Of a stretch of DNA of 52,004 bases, positions 17,416 to 26,087 are shown one piece after another. The DNA comes from an uncultured Methanobrevibacter sp. GTDB taxonomy: Archaea > Methanobacteriota > Methanobacteria > Methanobacteriales > Methanobacteriaceae. Below the pieces are notes generated by a model. That model was not told the origin of the DNA. It was given only the letters and a program-made list of their open reading frames with translations, and made no database searches. The first letter of the stretch is position 1. Every line of letters starts with the position of its first letter. The stretch spans positions 1 to 52,004 of the forward strand of contig ONQL01000040.1 in the NCBI GenBank assembly GCA_900319985.1, written 5' to 3'. The position numbers and the translations under genes are program-made.

Positions 17416-17456
17416 AGTATTACATTAATTAGTAAAAAATACAAAAAAAGTATTAC
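17416..17456 (-). promoter_or_regulatory. Paired AGTATTAC half-sites upstream of candidate small RNA
   Basis: AGTATTAC occurs at 17416-17423 and again at 17449-17456 in the same orientation. The start-to-start spacing is 33 bp, identical to that in the three modules before the metal ATPase. A TATA-like TATTTATAT at about 17395-17403 lies next to the inner half-site on the minus strand. This suggests a regulator bound on one face of the DNA. Confidence 0.5.
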
Positions 17457-17477
17457 AAATAATTTCAAAAAAAATAA

Positions 17478-17762
17478 TTAAACTCTGTAATTCTCATCAA
17501 TGTATGAATCAAACTTCAAATAAGCTTCATCGATAGCTTTAGATATTTGTTCCTGATTGATTTGTGAAAGCTCATCAAATAGAACTCCAACATCGACATC
17601 AACATCTAATTGCTCGTTTTCATAATTAAGAACAATATCCAAATCCAAATCCTCCAATTCCTTGGTGGAAATTGTTTTTGAAATTTCACGCTCCAAAATT
17701 TCACCAAAATCATCTGAAATCTTGGACAAATCTTCATTAGTTAATACTTTTAACTTTGACAT
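17478..17762 (-). CDS. DUF3194 family protein (prefoldin-operon partner)
   Basis: A 94-residue acidic protein, rich in Asp and Glu, with no Cys and no membrane segment. It matches the archaeal DUF3194 group by size, by the alternating VDVDVDVGV strand near residues 54-62 and by its place just behind the prefoldin beta gene. Its function is unknown. It is the last gene of the L37Ae-RpoP-Brix-Pcc1-prefoldin cluster, 35 bases after the prefoldin stop. Confidence 0.75.
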   Translation of the reverse strand: MSKLKVLTNEDLSKISDDFGEILEREISKTISTKELEDLDLDIVLNYENEQLDVDVDVGVLFDELSQINQEQISKAIDEAYLKFDSYIDENYRV

Positions 17763-17797
17763 AAAAATCTATAAAAAAAGAAATAAAGAAAATAAGC

Positions 17798-18145
17798 CTA
17801 TTGGCCCATTCCTTGCATTGCAGTTTGAATGCTAGCTTGCATCTCTTCGAGTTTTTTCATAACTCTTTCTTCTTGACGAGCCATAGTTTGTTTTCTTAAC
17901 TCAAGAGTTTCTAATTTTTCTTCCACTTCAGCTAAAGCATCTTTGTATTCCACTTTAATAAGTAAAGTGCCTGCTTGTTTGAATACTTCTGTATTTTCAT
18001 CAGTCTTTTTAAGCTCTTCTAATGCTTTTTCAGTTTCTTGAATTTGAACTTCAACATTTTGAACTTGCATAGTTACAGCTTGAGCCTGTTGTTGTAATTG
18101 TTGAAACTGATTTAATTGATGTTGAATATTTTCAGGAATCTCCAT
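17798..18145 (-). CDS. pfdB: Prefoldin subunit beta
   Basis: A 115-residue beta-class prefoldin. Two long coiled-coil helices flank a short beta-hairpin, as needed for the hexameric jellyfish chaperone that passes unfolded proteins to the thermosome. The N-terminal helix is Gln-rich (HQLNQFQQLQQQAQAVTMQV). The hairpin region contains VFKQAGTLLIKVEY, and the C-terminal helix contains RKQTMARQEERVMKKLEEM. Length is normal. AAGGTGAT directly before the ATG sets the start. It sits 43 bases after pcc1 in the same operon. Confidence 0.95.
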   Translation of the reverse strand: MEIPENIQHQLNQFQQLQQQAQAVTMQVQNVEVQIQETEKALEELKKTDENTEVFKQAGTLLIKVEYKDALAEVEEKLETLELRKQTMARQEERVMKKLEEMQASIQTAMQGMGQ

Positions 18146-18188
18146 AATATCACCTTATATCTTATTTTTAATTATAAATATATAAACA

Positions 18189-18452
18189 TTAATTTGTCAA
18201 ATTATTAATTTCCAATGCTAGTTTAATCCACTTAATCGCCGAATTGACAGAAGCTCTAAATGAGGTGGAATCTTCTGCATCAACATTAATCAATATATTA
18301 GACCCATCCAATTCTATTGTCATGGATGATCTATAATCCGGAGCAGTGTCAAACTCTAAAATAATTGAATCATAAATTATTTTAGCCTGTTTGCTGTTCT
18401 CAAATTCAATAACTATATTACTTTTAACAGATTCAAGAGGACTTTCATTCAT
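18189..18452 (-). CDS. pcc1: KEOPS complex subunit Pcc1
   Basis: An 87-residue Pcc1, the small dimerising subunit of KEOPS, which helps install the t6A modification on tRNAs reading ANN codons. The pattern SNIVIEFENSKQAKIIYDSI, then PDYRSSMTIELDGSNILINVDAEDSTSFRASVNSAIKWI, is the family's strand-helix-strand-strand-helix fold. The R-x-S-x-N motif sits in the last helix. The start overlaps the end of the Brix-domain gene by 8 bases, so translation is coupled. Confidence 0.9.
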   Translation of the reverse strand: MNESPLESVKSNIVIEFENSKQAKIIYDSIILEFDTAPDYRSSMTIELDGSNILINVDAEDSTSFRASVNSAIKWIKLALEINNLTN

Positions 18453-18930
18453 GAGTAACCTCTAAAATTTTTTTAACATTAATCTGGAAGTTGGTTTCAT
18501 CTCCAAACTTGTTAATAAAATTAATTTTAGCTATTAAATTATCATCACTAGATATTAAAATATAATTGTCTTCAGCCTTGTCAACCAACTCAATGTCCAA
18601 GATTTCACTTAAGACATCAAGTTTTTCAACATGTGAAACTATTTTCAATTTGGACGGAGCAATGTTGAGTCTATCAAATTCAAGTGAAGCTCCAATAAGA
18701 ATTACAAGCAAAATTTCGCCTTTATTGGAGTAAAAAGTAATTTTACTTGGATTTCCTTTAATCTCATTAACAACAGCTAAGTTAAATTCATCTAACTCTA
18801 AAGCCTTCAAAAGAAGCTCACGCATATTCATTTTTCCCCTATTGACGGATGTTGAACCTGTTGCATGGGCTAAATTTTTACAAAACTTTCTAGTTTTCTG
18901 AGAAGGTTTTCTAGAAGTTGAAATTAACAT
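18445..18930 (-). CDS. Brix-domain ribosome biogenesis protein (archaeal Imp4-like)
   Basis: A 161-residue single-domain Brix protein like the archaeal Imp4 homologue, thought to act in rRNA processing and ribosome assembly. The N-terminal signature TSRKPSQKTRKFCKNLAHAT, followed by NRGKMNMRELL, matches the Brix RNA-binding start. The domain continues through NPSKITFYSNKGE. It lies between rpoP and pcc1, the usual archaeal position. No strong ribosome binding site precedes the ATG; leaderless or coupled translation is possible. Confidence 0.88.
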   Translation of the reverse strand: MLISTSRKPSQKTRKFCKNLAHATGSTSVNRGKMNMRELLLKALELDEFNLAVVNEIKGNPSKITFYSNKGEILLVILIGASLEFDRLNIAPSKLKIVSHVEKLDVLSEILDIELVDKAEDNYILISSDDNLIAKINFINKFGDETNFQINVKKILEVTHE

Positions 18931-18972
18931 GTAAAATCAAAAATAGTAAAAAATATATTAAAAGCAGATAAA

Positions 18973-19104
18973 TTATCTTGCTTTTATAACTCTAGTTGTT
19001 TCTGGAACATTTTTGAATAAAATCCTATATCTACATTTAGGACATTTATTTTCCATATAGCTTTTATGGTCTACTTCTGCTCCACAACGTGGACATCTAT
19101 ACAA
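18973..19104 (-). CDS. rpoP: RNA polymerase subunit P (Rpb12-like)
   Basis: A 43-residue zinc protein, the archaeal RNA polymerase subunit P. The zinc ribbon is formed by YRCPRCGAEV (residues 2-11) and NKCPKCRYRILFK (residues 19-31), and the end is basic (VIKAR). The start is a TTG at 19104, supported by GGAGG 8 bases upstream and by the MYRCPRCG opening. It lies 3 bases after the stop of the L37Ae C-terminal frame. Confidence 0.93.
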   Translation of the reverse strand: MYRCPRCGAEVDHKSYMENKCPKCRYRILFKNVPETTRVIKAR

Positions 19105-19107
19105 CGT

Positions 19108-19249
19108 CTATTCCTCCACACGAATATCTCTGATACTACGTGCTGCAGATTTTGCCATTTTCTTCGATGATTTTAACAGATCTTTTTGCTTTTCTTCCGT
19201 ATCTTGCACCAAACCTTCCTGTGATACCTACTTTTTTAGTTCTTGCCAT
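19108..19249 (-). pseudogene. rpl37ae: Ribosomal protein L37Ae (eL43) with internal deletion and frameshift
   Basis: The first 31 residues (MARTKKVGITGRFGARYGRK through IIEEN) are a clean L37Ae N-terminus. The same frame then reads GKICST and stops at 19136. A second frame from 19158 to 19108 encodes the family's C-terminus, AKSAARSIRDIRVEE. The central zinc ribbon with its two CxxC pairs (about 40 residues) is absent. About 130 bases appear to be missing compared with the usual 90-residue protein, and the frames are offset. The protein binds 23S rRNA and is universally conserved in archaea, so a misassembly or a second intact copy elsewhere should be considered first. Confidence 0.85.
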
Positions 19250-19480
19250 TTAATATCTCTCCATAATAATAAAATTTGTAATAATGTAAATCAAAAGGAT
19301 TTACATGGATTATCTAAAAATAATCATAAAATTATCTAATGTAATAATATTATATTAACTAATATTTAAATGTTTTCTTAAAACTACTGATTTTAATAAA
19401 AAAACACCCAAATAAAACATTAAATTAAAGTCTCATATAAATACAGTGACCATCAAAAAAATAATAAAGTATTATCCAAC

Positions 19481-20965
19481 TTAGTCAAGAGTTGGATAAT
19501 TAGGACTTTCATTTGTTATCAACAGGTCATGCGGATGTGATTCTTTAATACCACTGCTTGTAATTCTAACGAATTGTGCCTTTTCTTTCATAGCCTGAAT
19601 ATTTTCTGCGCCACAGTAACCCATAGATGATTTTAAACCACCAACCAATTGGAATAAAATTTCAGCAATAGTACCTTTATACGGTACAGCACCTTCAATT
19701 CCTTCAGGAACATATTTTGTGTGGTTCATTTTACTTTTTTGACCTTGGAAATATCTGTCTGCTCCACCATCAAATTCACTGGTCATTGCACCCATGGATC
19801 CCATTCCACGGTACTTTTTGTATTGTTTACCGTTCATGATAACAATATCACCAGGTGCTTCCAAGGACGCTGCAAGCAAGTTACCTAGCATTACTGCATC
19901 TGCACCAGCACCAATAGCCTTTGCCACATCACCTGAGTATCTGATACCTCCGTCTGCAATAACAGGAATGCCTGCATCACGAGCAGCATCAGCAACATCG
20001 GAAATGGCAGTTAATTGTGGTACACCTACACCAGCTACTATACGGGTAGTACACATTGAACCCGGACCGATACCTACCTTAAGTGCATCTACACCCATAG
20101 ATATTAAATCCTCAGCCGCTTTAGCTGTAGCAATGTTACCTACACATAGTTCCGCATCAATATTGTCTTTAATGGTTTCAGTAAATTTAACTACATTCAT
20201 GTTATGAGCATGAGCACAGTCAATAGAAATAATATCAGCACCTGCTTCATCCAAAGCCATTGCTCTTTCCAAATCAAATGGCCCACATGCAGCAGCAACC
20301 AAAAAGTTACCATCATTATCACGAGCCGCATTTGGATATTGAGCCTGATTTAAAATATCCTTAATAGTAATGATTCCAACCAGTTTTCCGTCACGGAGAA
20401 CAGGAAGCCTTTCAACCTTATTTTCATAAGCAATATTTAACGCTTCCTCAGCTGAAACTCCCTCATCAACAGTTACCACATCAGCTGTCATGATATCTTT
20501 AACTGTTTTATTTGGTTCTGATTTTAAAACAGGTCTGATATCTCTTTTTGAGATAATACCAATAATTTCATCACCTTCAACAACAGGAAGACCGCTAATC
20601 AATTCGTCCCTCATTTTTTCCTGAACATCAGCGATAGTGGAATCTTGTGAAATAGTTACAACATCACGGATTGTTAAATCTTCAGCATTTTTAACCTTTT
20701 TAACTTCTTCAACTTGTCTTTCCTGAGTGATGTTTCTGTGGATTACTCCAACTCCACCTTCCTGAGCCATAGCTATTGCAAGTTCTGCTTCAGTTACAGT
20801 ATCCATTGCTGCACTTAAAACAGGGATATTTAATTTAATTCCTTTACCTAATTCAATTTTGGTATCGATATCCTTAGGTTCAACATAACTTGCATTTGGA
20901 GTTAAAAGAAAATCATCGAAAGTATAGGACATTCTTGCTTCTTGAACTTTTTTTGAGTATGACAT
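19481..20965 (-). CDS. guaB: IMP dehydrogenase
   Basis: A 494-residue IMP dehydrogenase, which oxidises IMP to XMP with NAD+ at the branch point to GTP. The barrel opens with YTFDDFLLTPNAS. A pair of CBS domains is inserted at about residues 95-210 (contains VVEGDEIIGIISKRDI and RLPVLRDGKLVGIITIKDIL). The active-site loop GIGPGSMCTTRIVAGVG carries the catalytic Cys305, and the phosphate loop ADGGIRYSGDVAKAI follows. The flap contains YRGMGSMGAM. The length is standard. GGTGAT precedes the ATG. It lies 12 bases after mfnB. Confidence 0.97.
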   Translation of the reverse strand: MSYSKKVQEARMSYTFDDFLLTPNASYVEPKDIDTKIELGKGIKLNIPVLSAAMDTVTEAELAIAMAQEGGVGVIHRNITQERQVEEVKKVKNAEDLTIRDVVTISQDSTIADVQEKMRDELISGLPVVEGDEIIGIISKRDIRPVLKSEPNKTVKDIMTADVVTVDEGVSAEEALNIAYENKVERLPVLRDGKLVGIITIKDILNQAQYPNAARDNDGNFLVAAACGPFDLERAMALDEAGADIISIDCAHAHNMNVVKFTETIKDNIDAELCVGNIATAKAAEDLISMGVDALKVGIGPGSMCTTRIVAGVGVPQLTAISDVADAARDAGIPVIADGGIRYSGDVAKAIGAGADAVMLGNLLAASLEAPGDIVIMNGKQYKKYRGMGSMGAMTSEFDGGADRYFQGQKSKMNHTKYVPEGIEGAVPYKGTIAEILFQLVGGLKSSMGYCGAENIQAMKEKAQFVRITSSGIKESHPHDLLITNESPNYPTLD

Positions 20966-20977
20966 ATAATCACCTAA

Positions 20978-21691
20978 TTAAAATGAATCACATAATTCTT
21001 TGAGTTCAGCTACAGCAGTATGGTGTATTTTACCAGTATTTCTGTCTCCACCTACGCAAGCAGCACCCCTAATACCAACAACGTCACAACCTATATCGTG
21101 CAATGGTTTTAATTGGTCTTTTTTAACGGATCCTGCAAGTGCAGTCAATAAACCATAGCCATGAGCTTCATCTACAAATTCTTTTAATTTATCAATATCT
21201 AAATAATCAAATAATGTATGACCATCCTTAACAGCAGTGTCGAGCATTGCCAAGTCGCATCCTGCATCTTTAGCCACTTTTGGAATTTCCATAGGATCAA
21301 CTGCACCGACACGATGAGCATCTGCATAACCAGCAGCTACAATAATGGTATCTTCACTAACATCTTTTACTGTCTTTACAACATTTTCCATGACTTCAAC
21401 CGCTTCGTCATGATTTTTTGTTCCGTATAATCCGACTTTGATATAATCCGCACCAGAAACATGAGCGCCCATTGCTGCAAGGGAAACTGTACCCGGTTTG
21501 TAAGGCACATCCCCTAAAGTAGCACTTACAAGCTTGTCTTCAGGAGTCAAATCCCTAATTTCCTTAATTACCCATGGGAAATTAGCACCGAGGGAACCTT
21601 CCTTAGGATTTTTTACATCAACAATGTCTGCTCCACCTTTAATTGATTCCAGAGCCTCTTCATGATTTATAGGACTTATTAATAGAAGCAT
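20978..21691 (-). CDS. mfnB: (5-formylfuran-3-yl)methyl phosphate synthase
   Basis: A 237-residue TIM-barrel enzyme of methanofuran synthesis. It condenses two glyceraldehyde-3-phosphates to the furan precursor 4-HFC-P. The opening MLLLISPINHEEALESIKGG, the DVKNPKEGSLGANFPWVI segment with the active Lys, and the later AGYADAHRVGAV and LAGSVKKDQL stretches match the archaeal family. The length is normal. GGAGG lies before the ATG. Methanofuran is the C1 carrier for the first step of CO2-dependent methanogenesis. Co-transcription with guaB is likely. Confidence 0.93.
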   Translation of the reverse strand: MLLLISPINHEEALESIKGGADIVDVKNPKEGSLGANFPWVIKEIRDLTPEDKLVSATLGDVPYKPGTVSLAAMGAHVSGADYIKVGLYGTKNHDEAVEVMENVVKTVKDVSEDTIIVAAGYADAHRVGAVDPMEIPKVAKDAGCDLAMLDTAVKDGHTLFDYLDIDKLKEFVDEAHGYGLLTALAGSVKKDQLKPLHDIGCDVVGIRGAACVGGDRNTGKIHHTAVAELKELCDSF

Positions 21692-21801
21692 ATATTTCCT
21701 CCAATAAAATAAAATATTATATTATAATACTATTACTTCTTTATTACATATAATATTATTGTTTTTTAAAGAAAAAGGATAGGAGAAAAAAATTAAAAAA
21801 A

Positions 21802-23115
21802 TTATTTTTTAATTCTTGTTATAAGAACAAAAGAAACCAATATTAATAAACCCAATGGATTTCCTGTATTATCTTTGCTTTTGACACCATTAAATTTATG
21901 ATGATTATTTAATTCATCATTAAAATTATTTAAATTCTCATCAAAGTTATTCAAATCGCCATTATCAAAAAAAGAAGAATCCGTATCATTTTGAATTATA
22001 TTGTTAGAGTTCTTATGAGCGGTGCCTCTATTACAAATATCATCACAACCAAATCCGGCATGATTATTTTCAAATGTGGAATTATAAACTTCACTAGAAG
22101 AATCTTGATATATTGCACCGCCATGCATTTCTGCTGAATTATTCACAAAACCAGAATTATAAACATTAGAATTATCCTCTTGATAAAGTGCACCGCCAAA
22201 ATATCCTGCAGAATTATTTACAAAACTAGAATTATAAACATCACTGTATTCCATTTGGTTAACTGCTCCACCATAAGAAGCACAATTATGAATAAAAATA
22301 GAATTATATATCTTACTATTGTTGAATTGCCAAATAGCACCCCCATAAGCAGTGAGAAAATTATCAACAGAATATCCATTATCCATGAAGATAGATCCAT
22401 GAACAGTACTGCCTCCATATTGCTTGACTGCACCGCCATCAACGGCAGAATTTTTAATAAAAACAGAATTGTAGATATTACTACCCCTTTGCTGAATTGC
22501 ACCTCCGTTAAAGCCAACATTGTTAATGAAAGTAGAAAGATTTATAGAACTATTTTTTTGATAAATGGCACCACCATAACCTAAAACCACATTTTTAGGA
22601 CCATAAACATCACCTTTTGGTACCGAATTATTAATAAAAGTTGAATTATAGACATTACCATTTATCTGATAAATAGCACCCCCTCTAAATTTTGCAAAGT
22701 TATTTTCAAAAATACAATTATTTACAAATCCACCATTTTTAAAATAAATTGCACCACCTTCAGAAGCGGTTTTACCATTGATAAATTTAATGTTATTTAA
22801 AACAACACCTGAAGAAGAAATATCAAATATTCTAGAGTTAAAATCTGCATCAATAACATGATCATTTCCATTGATTGTTAATGATTTATTTATTTTAACA
22901 CCATCAGGAAAATCATTATTATCTGAAAAATAGTCTTTTGTAAGATTTACAATGGAATTTTCGGAAGATTCATCAATTAAATTTTGAAGTTCATTAAAGG
23001 ATCCATAATCTGATTGTAAAATATCATCAATTTCATCCAAATCACTGGCACTGCTAACAGACAATGTTAAGAGAAATACCACCAAACAGGCCAGAAATAA
23101 TTTCAAGATATCCAT
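21802..23115 (-). CDS. Adhesin-like surface protein with beta-helix repeats
   Basis: A 437-residue secreted protein. The N-terminus MDILKLFLACLVVFLLTLSV ends in a typical cleavage region (SSAS). Residues about 75-350 hold roughly a dozen right-handed beta-helix coils of the pattern GGAIYQ..S.VYNSTFINNSA. A linker rich in Asn and Asp follows. The C-terminus is a short hydrophobic helix with a basic end (LGLLILVSFVLITRIKK), a membrane anchor. ATG 23115 is preferred to an upstream ATG at 23139 because a TATA-like TTTATATAA overlaps the latter, which suggests a near-leaderless message. Its role may be cell-surface contact. Confidence 0.8.
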   Translation of the reverse strand: MDILKLFLACLVVFLLTLSVSSASDLDEIDDILQSDYGSFNELQNLIDESSENSIVNLTKDYFSDNNDFPDGVKINKSLTINGNDHVIDADFNSRIFDISSSGVVLNNIKFINGKTASEGGAIYFKNGGFVNNCIFENNFAKFRGGAIYQINGNVYNSTFINNSVPKGDVYGPKNVVLGYGGAIYQKNSSINLSTFINNVGFNGGAIQQRGSNIYNSVFIKNSAVDGGAVKQYGGSTVHGSIFMDNGYSVDNFLTAYGGAIWQFNNSKIYNSIFIHNCASYGGAVNQMEYSDVYNSSFVNNSAGYFGGALYQEDNSNVYNSGFVNNSAEMHGGAIYQDSSSEVYNSTFENNHAGFGCDDICNRGTAHKNSNNIIQNDTDSSFFDNGDLNNFDENLNNFNDELNNHHKFNGVKSKDNTGNPLGLLILVSFVLITRIKK

Positions 23116-23151
23116 AATTAAAATATGGTTAAAATACATTATATAAATTTT

Positions 23152-24354
23152 CTAGTAGGGGGAATCCTTTTTAGAAATATTATCTTTTATTTTACCATGA
23201 GCTTTTGGATAGAATCCGACATCAGCAGATAACTTTCGCATGTTTTCAATTATTTCATTTGTCGGAATAGATACAGGGCAGTTTAATGTACACAATCCAC
23301 ATAAAGTACACATGTAAAGGCCGGAATTATAGCATGTCTCATCATCTTCAATGAATTTGGACATAGCCACTCCACGGCCCCCCAGATAATTATTGAAACC
23401 GAATTCATTTCCAACAGCATTATATACGGGACAGTGAACTACACAATTTCCACAGCCAATACAATAAAGGCATTCTTCACTGGCTTCACTTCTTCCGTTG
23501 TCCAAAAGGATAACAACCACTTTTTCAGCACCATACATATTCTTTAAAAGCTTTTTTTCAATATCTGCAGTTTTTGAGGGTCCTGAAATCACATTCATAT
23601 ATGATGTTACAAAGTTGCCTGTTGCAAAAATTGTCTCAAGCTTTACAATTGATATTGCGTCTTCAAGACAAGGCACTATTTTATCAATTCCAGCCACAAT
23701 TATATGCAAATCTTTCAGTGAAACTATTGAAATATTACCCTCATTATGCACCATTACAAGGGACCCTTCTTCTGCAGCTATTGCATTGGCTCCACTTATA
23801 CCTACTCTTGCATTTTTCAGACGATTCAGCACATCCATTCTTACAGTCTCCATAATCGCGCGAGGTTCGGGATTGACATTGACATCCAATGACTCATTGA
23901 CAATGTCTGTAATTTTAGAAATATTCAAATGAGAAGCAGGCCCTGTCGGATGAACTGGCTTATTGTCAGTTTTTTTAAGCTGCAAAATCCTATCTCCCAA
24001 ATCAGTTTCGACAACATCAATGTCTTTATCCGCCAAATGTTTTTTGAGATTTATTTCACCCAGAGTATTTGATTTGGCCTTGGCAATGGTTGTCGCTCCA
24101 TACTCATCAATCAACTCATCGATTATGTCAATTGCATCTTCTGAAGTGTCAGCCATCACACAGTCAATGCCATTTCGCTTAAATGACTCCAAAAGCTGGT
24201 TCAACAGCTCTTCATTATTTTCAATGGAAAACTTTTTTATTTCACGGCCTCTTGACTCAAGCCTTTTGGTTGATGACGAATCCTTAATGGAATTTGATCT
24301 GTTTTTAACAGTGTTGAAAGATTTTCTCATTGTTTCAAGTTCACTGGATTTCAT
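23152..24354 (-). CDS. LutB-like iron-sulfur protein with LUD domain
   Basis: A 400-residue protein with an N-terminal LUD domain (core includes VETVRMDVLNRLKNARVGIS-type helix, GANAIAAEEGSLVMVHNEGN and VAGIDKIVPCLEDA). A C-terminal ferredoxin part follows with CLYCIGCGNCVVHCP and CTLCGLCTLNCP. This is the LutB/LldF layout of lactate-utilisation oxidoreductases. Start 24354 has GGTGAT upstream and overlaps the preceding CCG-domain gene by 14 bases, so translation is coupled. In a hydrogenotrophic methanogen the substrate is unlikely to be lactate; a related 2-hydroxyacid or another redox role is inferred. Confidence 0.8.
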   Translation of the reverse strand: MKSSELETMRKSFNTVKNRSNSIKDSSSTKRLESRGREIKKFSIENNEELLNQLLESFKRNGIDCVMADTSEDAIDIIDELIDEYGATTIAKAKSNTLGEINLKKHLADKDIDVVETDLGDRILQLKKTDNKPVHPTGPASHLNISKITDIVNESLDVNVNPEPRAIMETVRMDVLNRLKNARVGISGANAIAAEEGSLVMVHNEGNISIVSLKDLHIIVAGIDKIVPCLEDAISIVKLETIFATGNFVTSYMNVISGPSKTADIEKKLLKNMYGAEKVVVILLDNGRSEASEECLYCIGCGNCVVHCPVYNAVGNEFGFNNYLGGRGVAMSKFIEDDETCYNSGLYMCTLCGLCTLNCPVSIPTNEIIENMRKLSADVGFYPKAHGKIKDNISKKDSPY

Positions 24355-25012
24355 CAAAATCACCATATTTCACTAAAAATTCAGTCAAATCAAGAACTTC
24401 CAAATCATCATTTTCCAAATTAAGCTTGCAGAATGGACAGGAAGTGATTAATATTTCACAGTCAGTATCTTTTGCCTGAGCTATTCTTGAGCTTGCCATT
24501 TGATTGGCGATTTCGGGATAAGCGGACTTTACTCCTCCTCCAGCTCCACAGCATAAACTGTTTTCACGGATGTTTTCCATTTCAACAAGGTTTGCAACTG
24601 ATTCAATAACCTCTCTCGGCTCATCAAAAACGTTCAGATGACGTCCCAAATGACAGGAATCATGATAGGTAACATCCAAATCCTTTTTTGTAAAATCAAG
24701 TTTGCCATCCCTGATTAATTCATCCAATAACTGTGAAATGTGGATTACATCCAAACCTTCATAATCCTCTTTTAAAGTCTTATAGCAACCGGCACAGGAA
24801 GTTAATATTTTTTCTTTATTAAAAATTTCAGCATTTCTTTTAATCTGCTCTTTTGCTTCGCTTTCAAAACCAGTCCTGAGCAAAACAGATCCGCAACACT
24901 TTTCATCATCCAAAATATGATAATCAATACCCGCAGTATTTAAAAGAAATTCAGTTGCCTTTTGAATATTGGTTTGCTTTTCCCTTGCAGTGCATCCTCT
25001 AAAATACAACAT
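24341..25012 (-). CDS. CCG-domain Fe-S protein (LutA/HdrD-like)
   Basis: A 223-residue protein with two cysteine-rich CCG domains, the kind that bind unusual Fe-S clusters in HdrB/HdrD, GlpC and LutA. Visible cysteines are YFRGCTAREKQ, DEKCCGSVLLRTG and CAGCYKTL in the first half, and HDSCHLGRHL, SLCCGAGGGVKS and SCPFCKLNL in the second. It overlaps the LutB-like gene and follows DUF2304 by 3 bases. Together the two Fe-S proteins look like a LutA-LutB pair without a separate LutC. Confidence 0.82.
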   Translation of the reverse strand: MLYFRGCTAREKQTNIQKATEFLLNTAGIDYHILDDEKCCGSVLLRTGFESEAKEQIKRNAEIFNKEKILTSCAGCYKTLKEDYEGLDVIHISQLLDELIRDGKLDFTKKDLDVTYHDSCHLGRHLNVFDEPREVIESVANLVEMENIRENSLCCGAGGGVKSAYPEIANQMASSRIAQAKDTDCEILITSCPFCKLNLENDDLEVLDLTEFLVKYGDFDEIQ

Positions 25013-25015
25013 GAC

Positions 25016-25363
25016 TTATTCCTCTTCATCATCAAGAGTTATTTCGTTGTTTAAAGCGACTTCCTTAACAACCTTATTTAAATTGTTCTGCATTTTGTCA
25101 ATCACAAAGTACAATTTCAAAATTGTGTAGAACAATACCACAAATACCAGGATAATTACAAAGTCCAAACCACGTGTAATACCAAATATTCTAGCGAATG
25201 AATTACTGAATTCTGGGAAAATTGCAAATAAACTAACAAAAATCCAAAAAATAGACCACAAAACAACTGTTGAAAGAGAATTTTTATTATTTAGATATCT
25301 TCCAATGAACCAGATTATGGCAATGATGGAAATTATGGGAACTATTAAAGCATATAAAAACAT
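25016..25363 (-). CDS. DUF2304 membrane protein
   Basis: A 115-residue protein with three predicted helices: IVPIISIIAIIWFIGRYL, STVVLWSIFWIFVSLFAIF and FVIILVFVVLFYTILKLYFVI. It ends in an acidic tail (ITLDDEEE). Proteins of this family sit next to dolichyl-phosphate-mannose-type glycosyltransferases in many archaea and bacteria. It follows the glycosyltransferase by 11 bases and probably anchors or supports it at the membrane. Confidence 0.85.
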   Translation of the reverse strand: MFLYALIVPIISIIAIIWFIGRYLNNKNSLSTVVLWSIFWIFVSLFAIFPEFSNSFARIFGITRGLDFVIILVFVVLFYTILKLYFVIDKMQNNLNKVVKEVALNNEITLDDEEE

Positions 25364-25374
25364 ATTTTCACCTT

Positions 25375-26079
25375 TTAGAATTGATGTCTAATCATCTGAA
25401 GCAATATCTGAAATGCGACTTTGACGTTTGTCCCTTTAGCTTGAGTCTCGGGAGTGTAAATTGTTTTGATTGGAACTTCCGCAAATGGAATATTATTATC
25501 ATTGATTTCACGTATGAATTCTGAAGAAATCAAATACCCTCTTGCGTTGATGCTGATTTTATCCAATGCATCGGATGTGATGGCCCTAAATCCTGTTTGT
25601 GAATCACTTACATCTACCCTATAAAAGAGTTTGGTAAAAAAGTTCATTATTGCATTGGCATAATTTCTACTTCTAGGCATATCCTTTAAAGGCCTTACAC
25701 CAATTACTGCCTTAGCTTCACCTGTAACCAGAGGTGTTATAACTGCATCCAAATCATCAGCAGAATGCTGACCATCTGAATCCATACTAACTACATATTT
25801 TGGATTGTATCTTAAAACGGCTTCAAAACCTGTCTGTGTTGCAACACCTACTCCACGGTTGATCATTAAAGAAAAGATATGAATCTGGCCAGGATATTTT
25901 TTCTTGGATTGCTTAATAACATCCAGAGTATTGTCTGAAGAACCGTCATTAACGATTACCATATTATATCCTTTCTCGGCTATCTCTTCAATAACCGGTT
26001 GGATTCTTGTTGCCTCATTATATGCAGGAAGCACCACATAAGTAGCATTTTTATCTTCCTCAGTAACTTTATATTCCAT
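25375..26079 (-). CDS. Family 2 glycosyltransferase (dolichyl-phosphate sugar synthase-like)
   Basis: A 234-residue GT-A fold enzyme. The N-terminal fold starts at YVVLPAYNEATRIQPVIEE; the nucleotide loop is VIVNDGSSDNTLDVI. The metal-binding signature VSMDSDGQHSADDL is near residue 100, and a Q-T-G-F-R motif (DSQTGFRAIT) typical of Dpm1/DPG-type enzymes follows. It lacks C-terminal membrane helices, and the adjacent DUF2304 protein probably provides them. The likely reaction is transfer of a sugar from NDP-sugar to a polyprenyl phosphate for surface glycosylation. Confidence 0.88.
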   Translation of the reverse strand: MEYKVTEEDKNATYVVLPAYNEATRIQPVIEEIAEKGYNMVIVNDGSSDNTLDVIKQSKKKYPGQIHIFSLMINRGVGVATQTGFEAVLRYNPKYVVSMDSDGQHSADDLDAVITPLVTGEAKAVIGVRPLKDMPRSRNYANAIMNFFTKLFYRVDVSDSQTGFRAITSDALDKISINARGYLISSEFIREINDNNIPFAEVPIKTIYTPETQAKGTNVKVAFQILLQMIRHQF

Positions 26080-26087
26080 TTTCCACC

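Noticed and set aside
22180..22584. Plus-strand open frame across the beta-helix surface gene
   Set aside because: It is the repeat region read on the opposite strand, with Ile/Asn-rich periodic sequence and no start signal.
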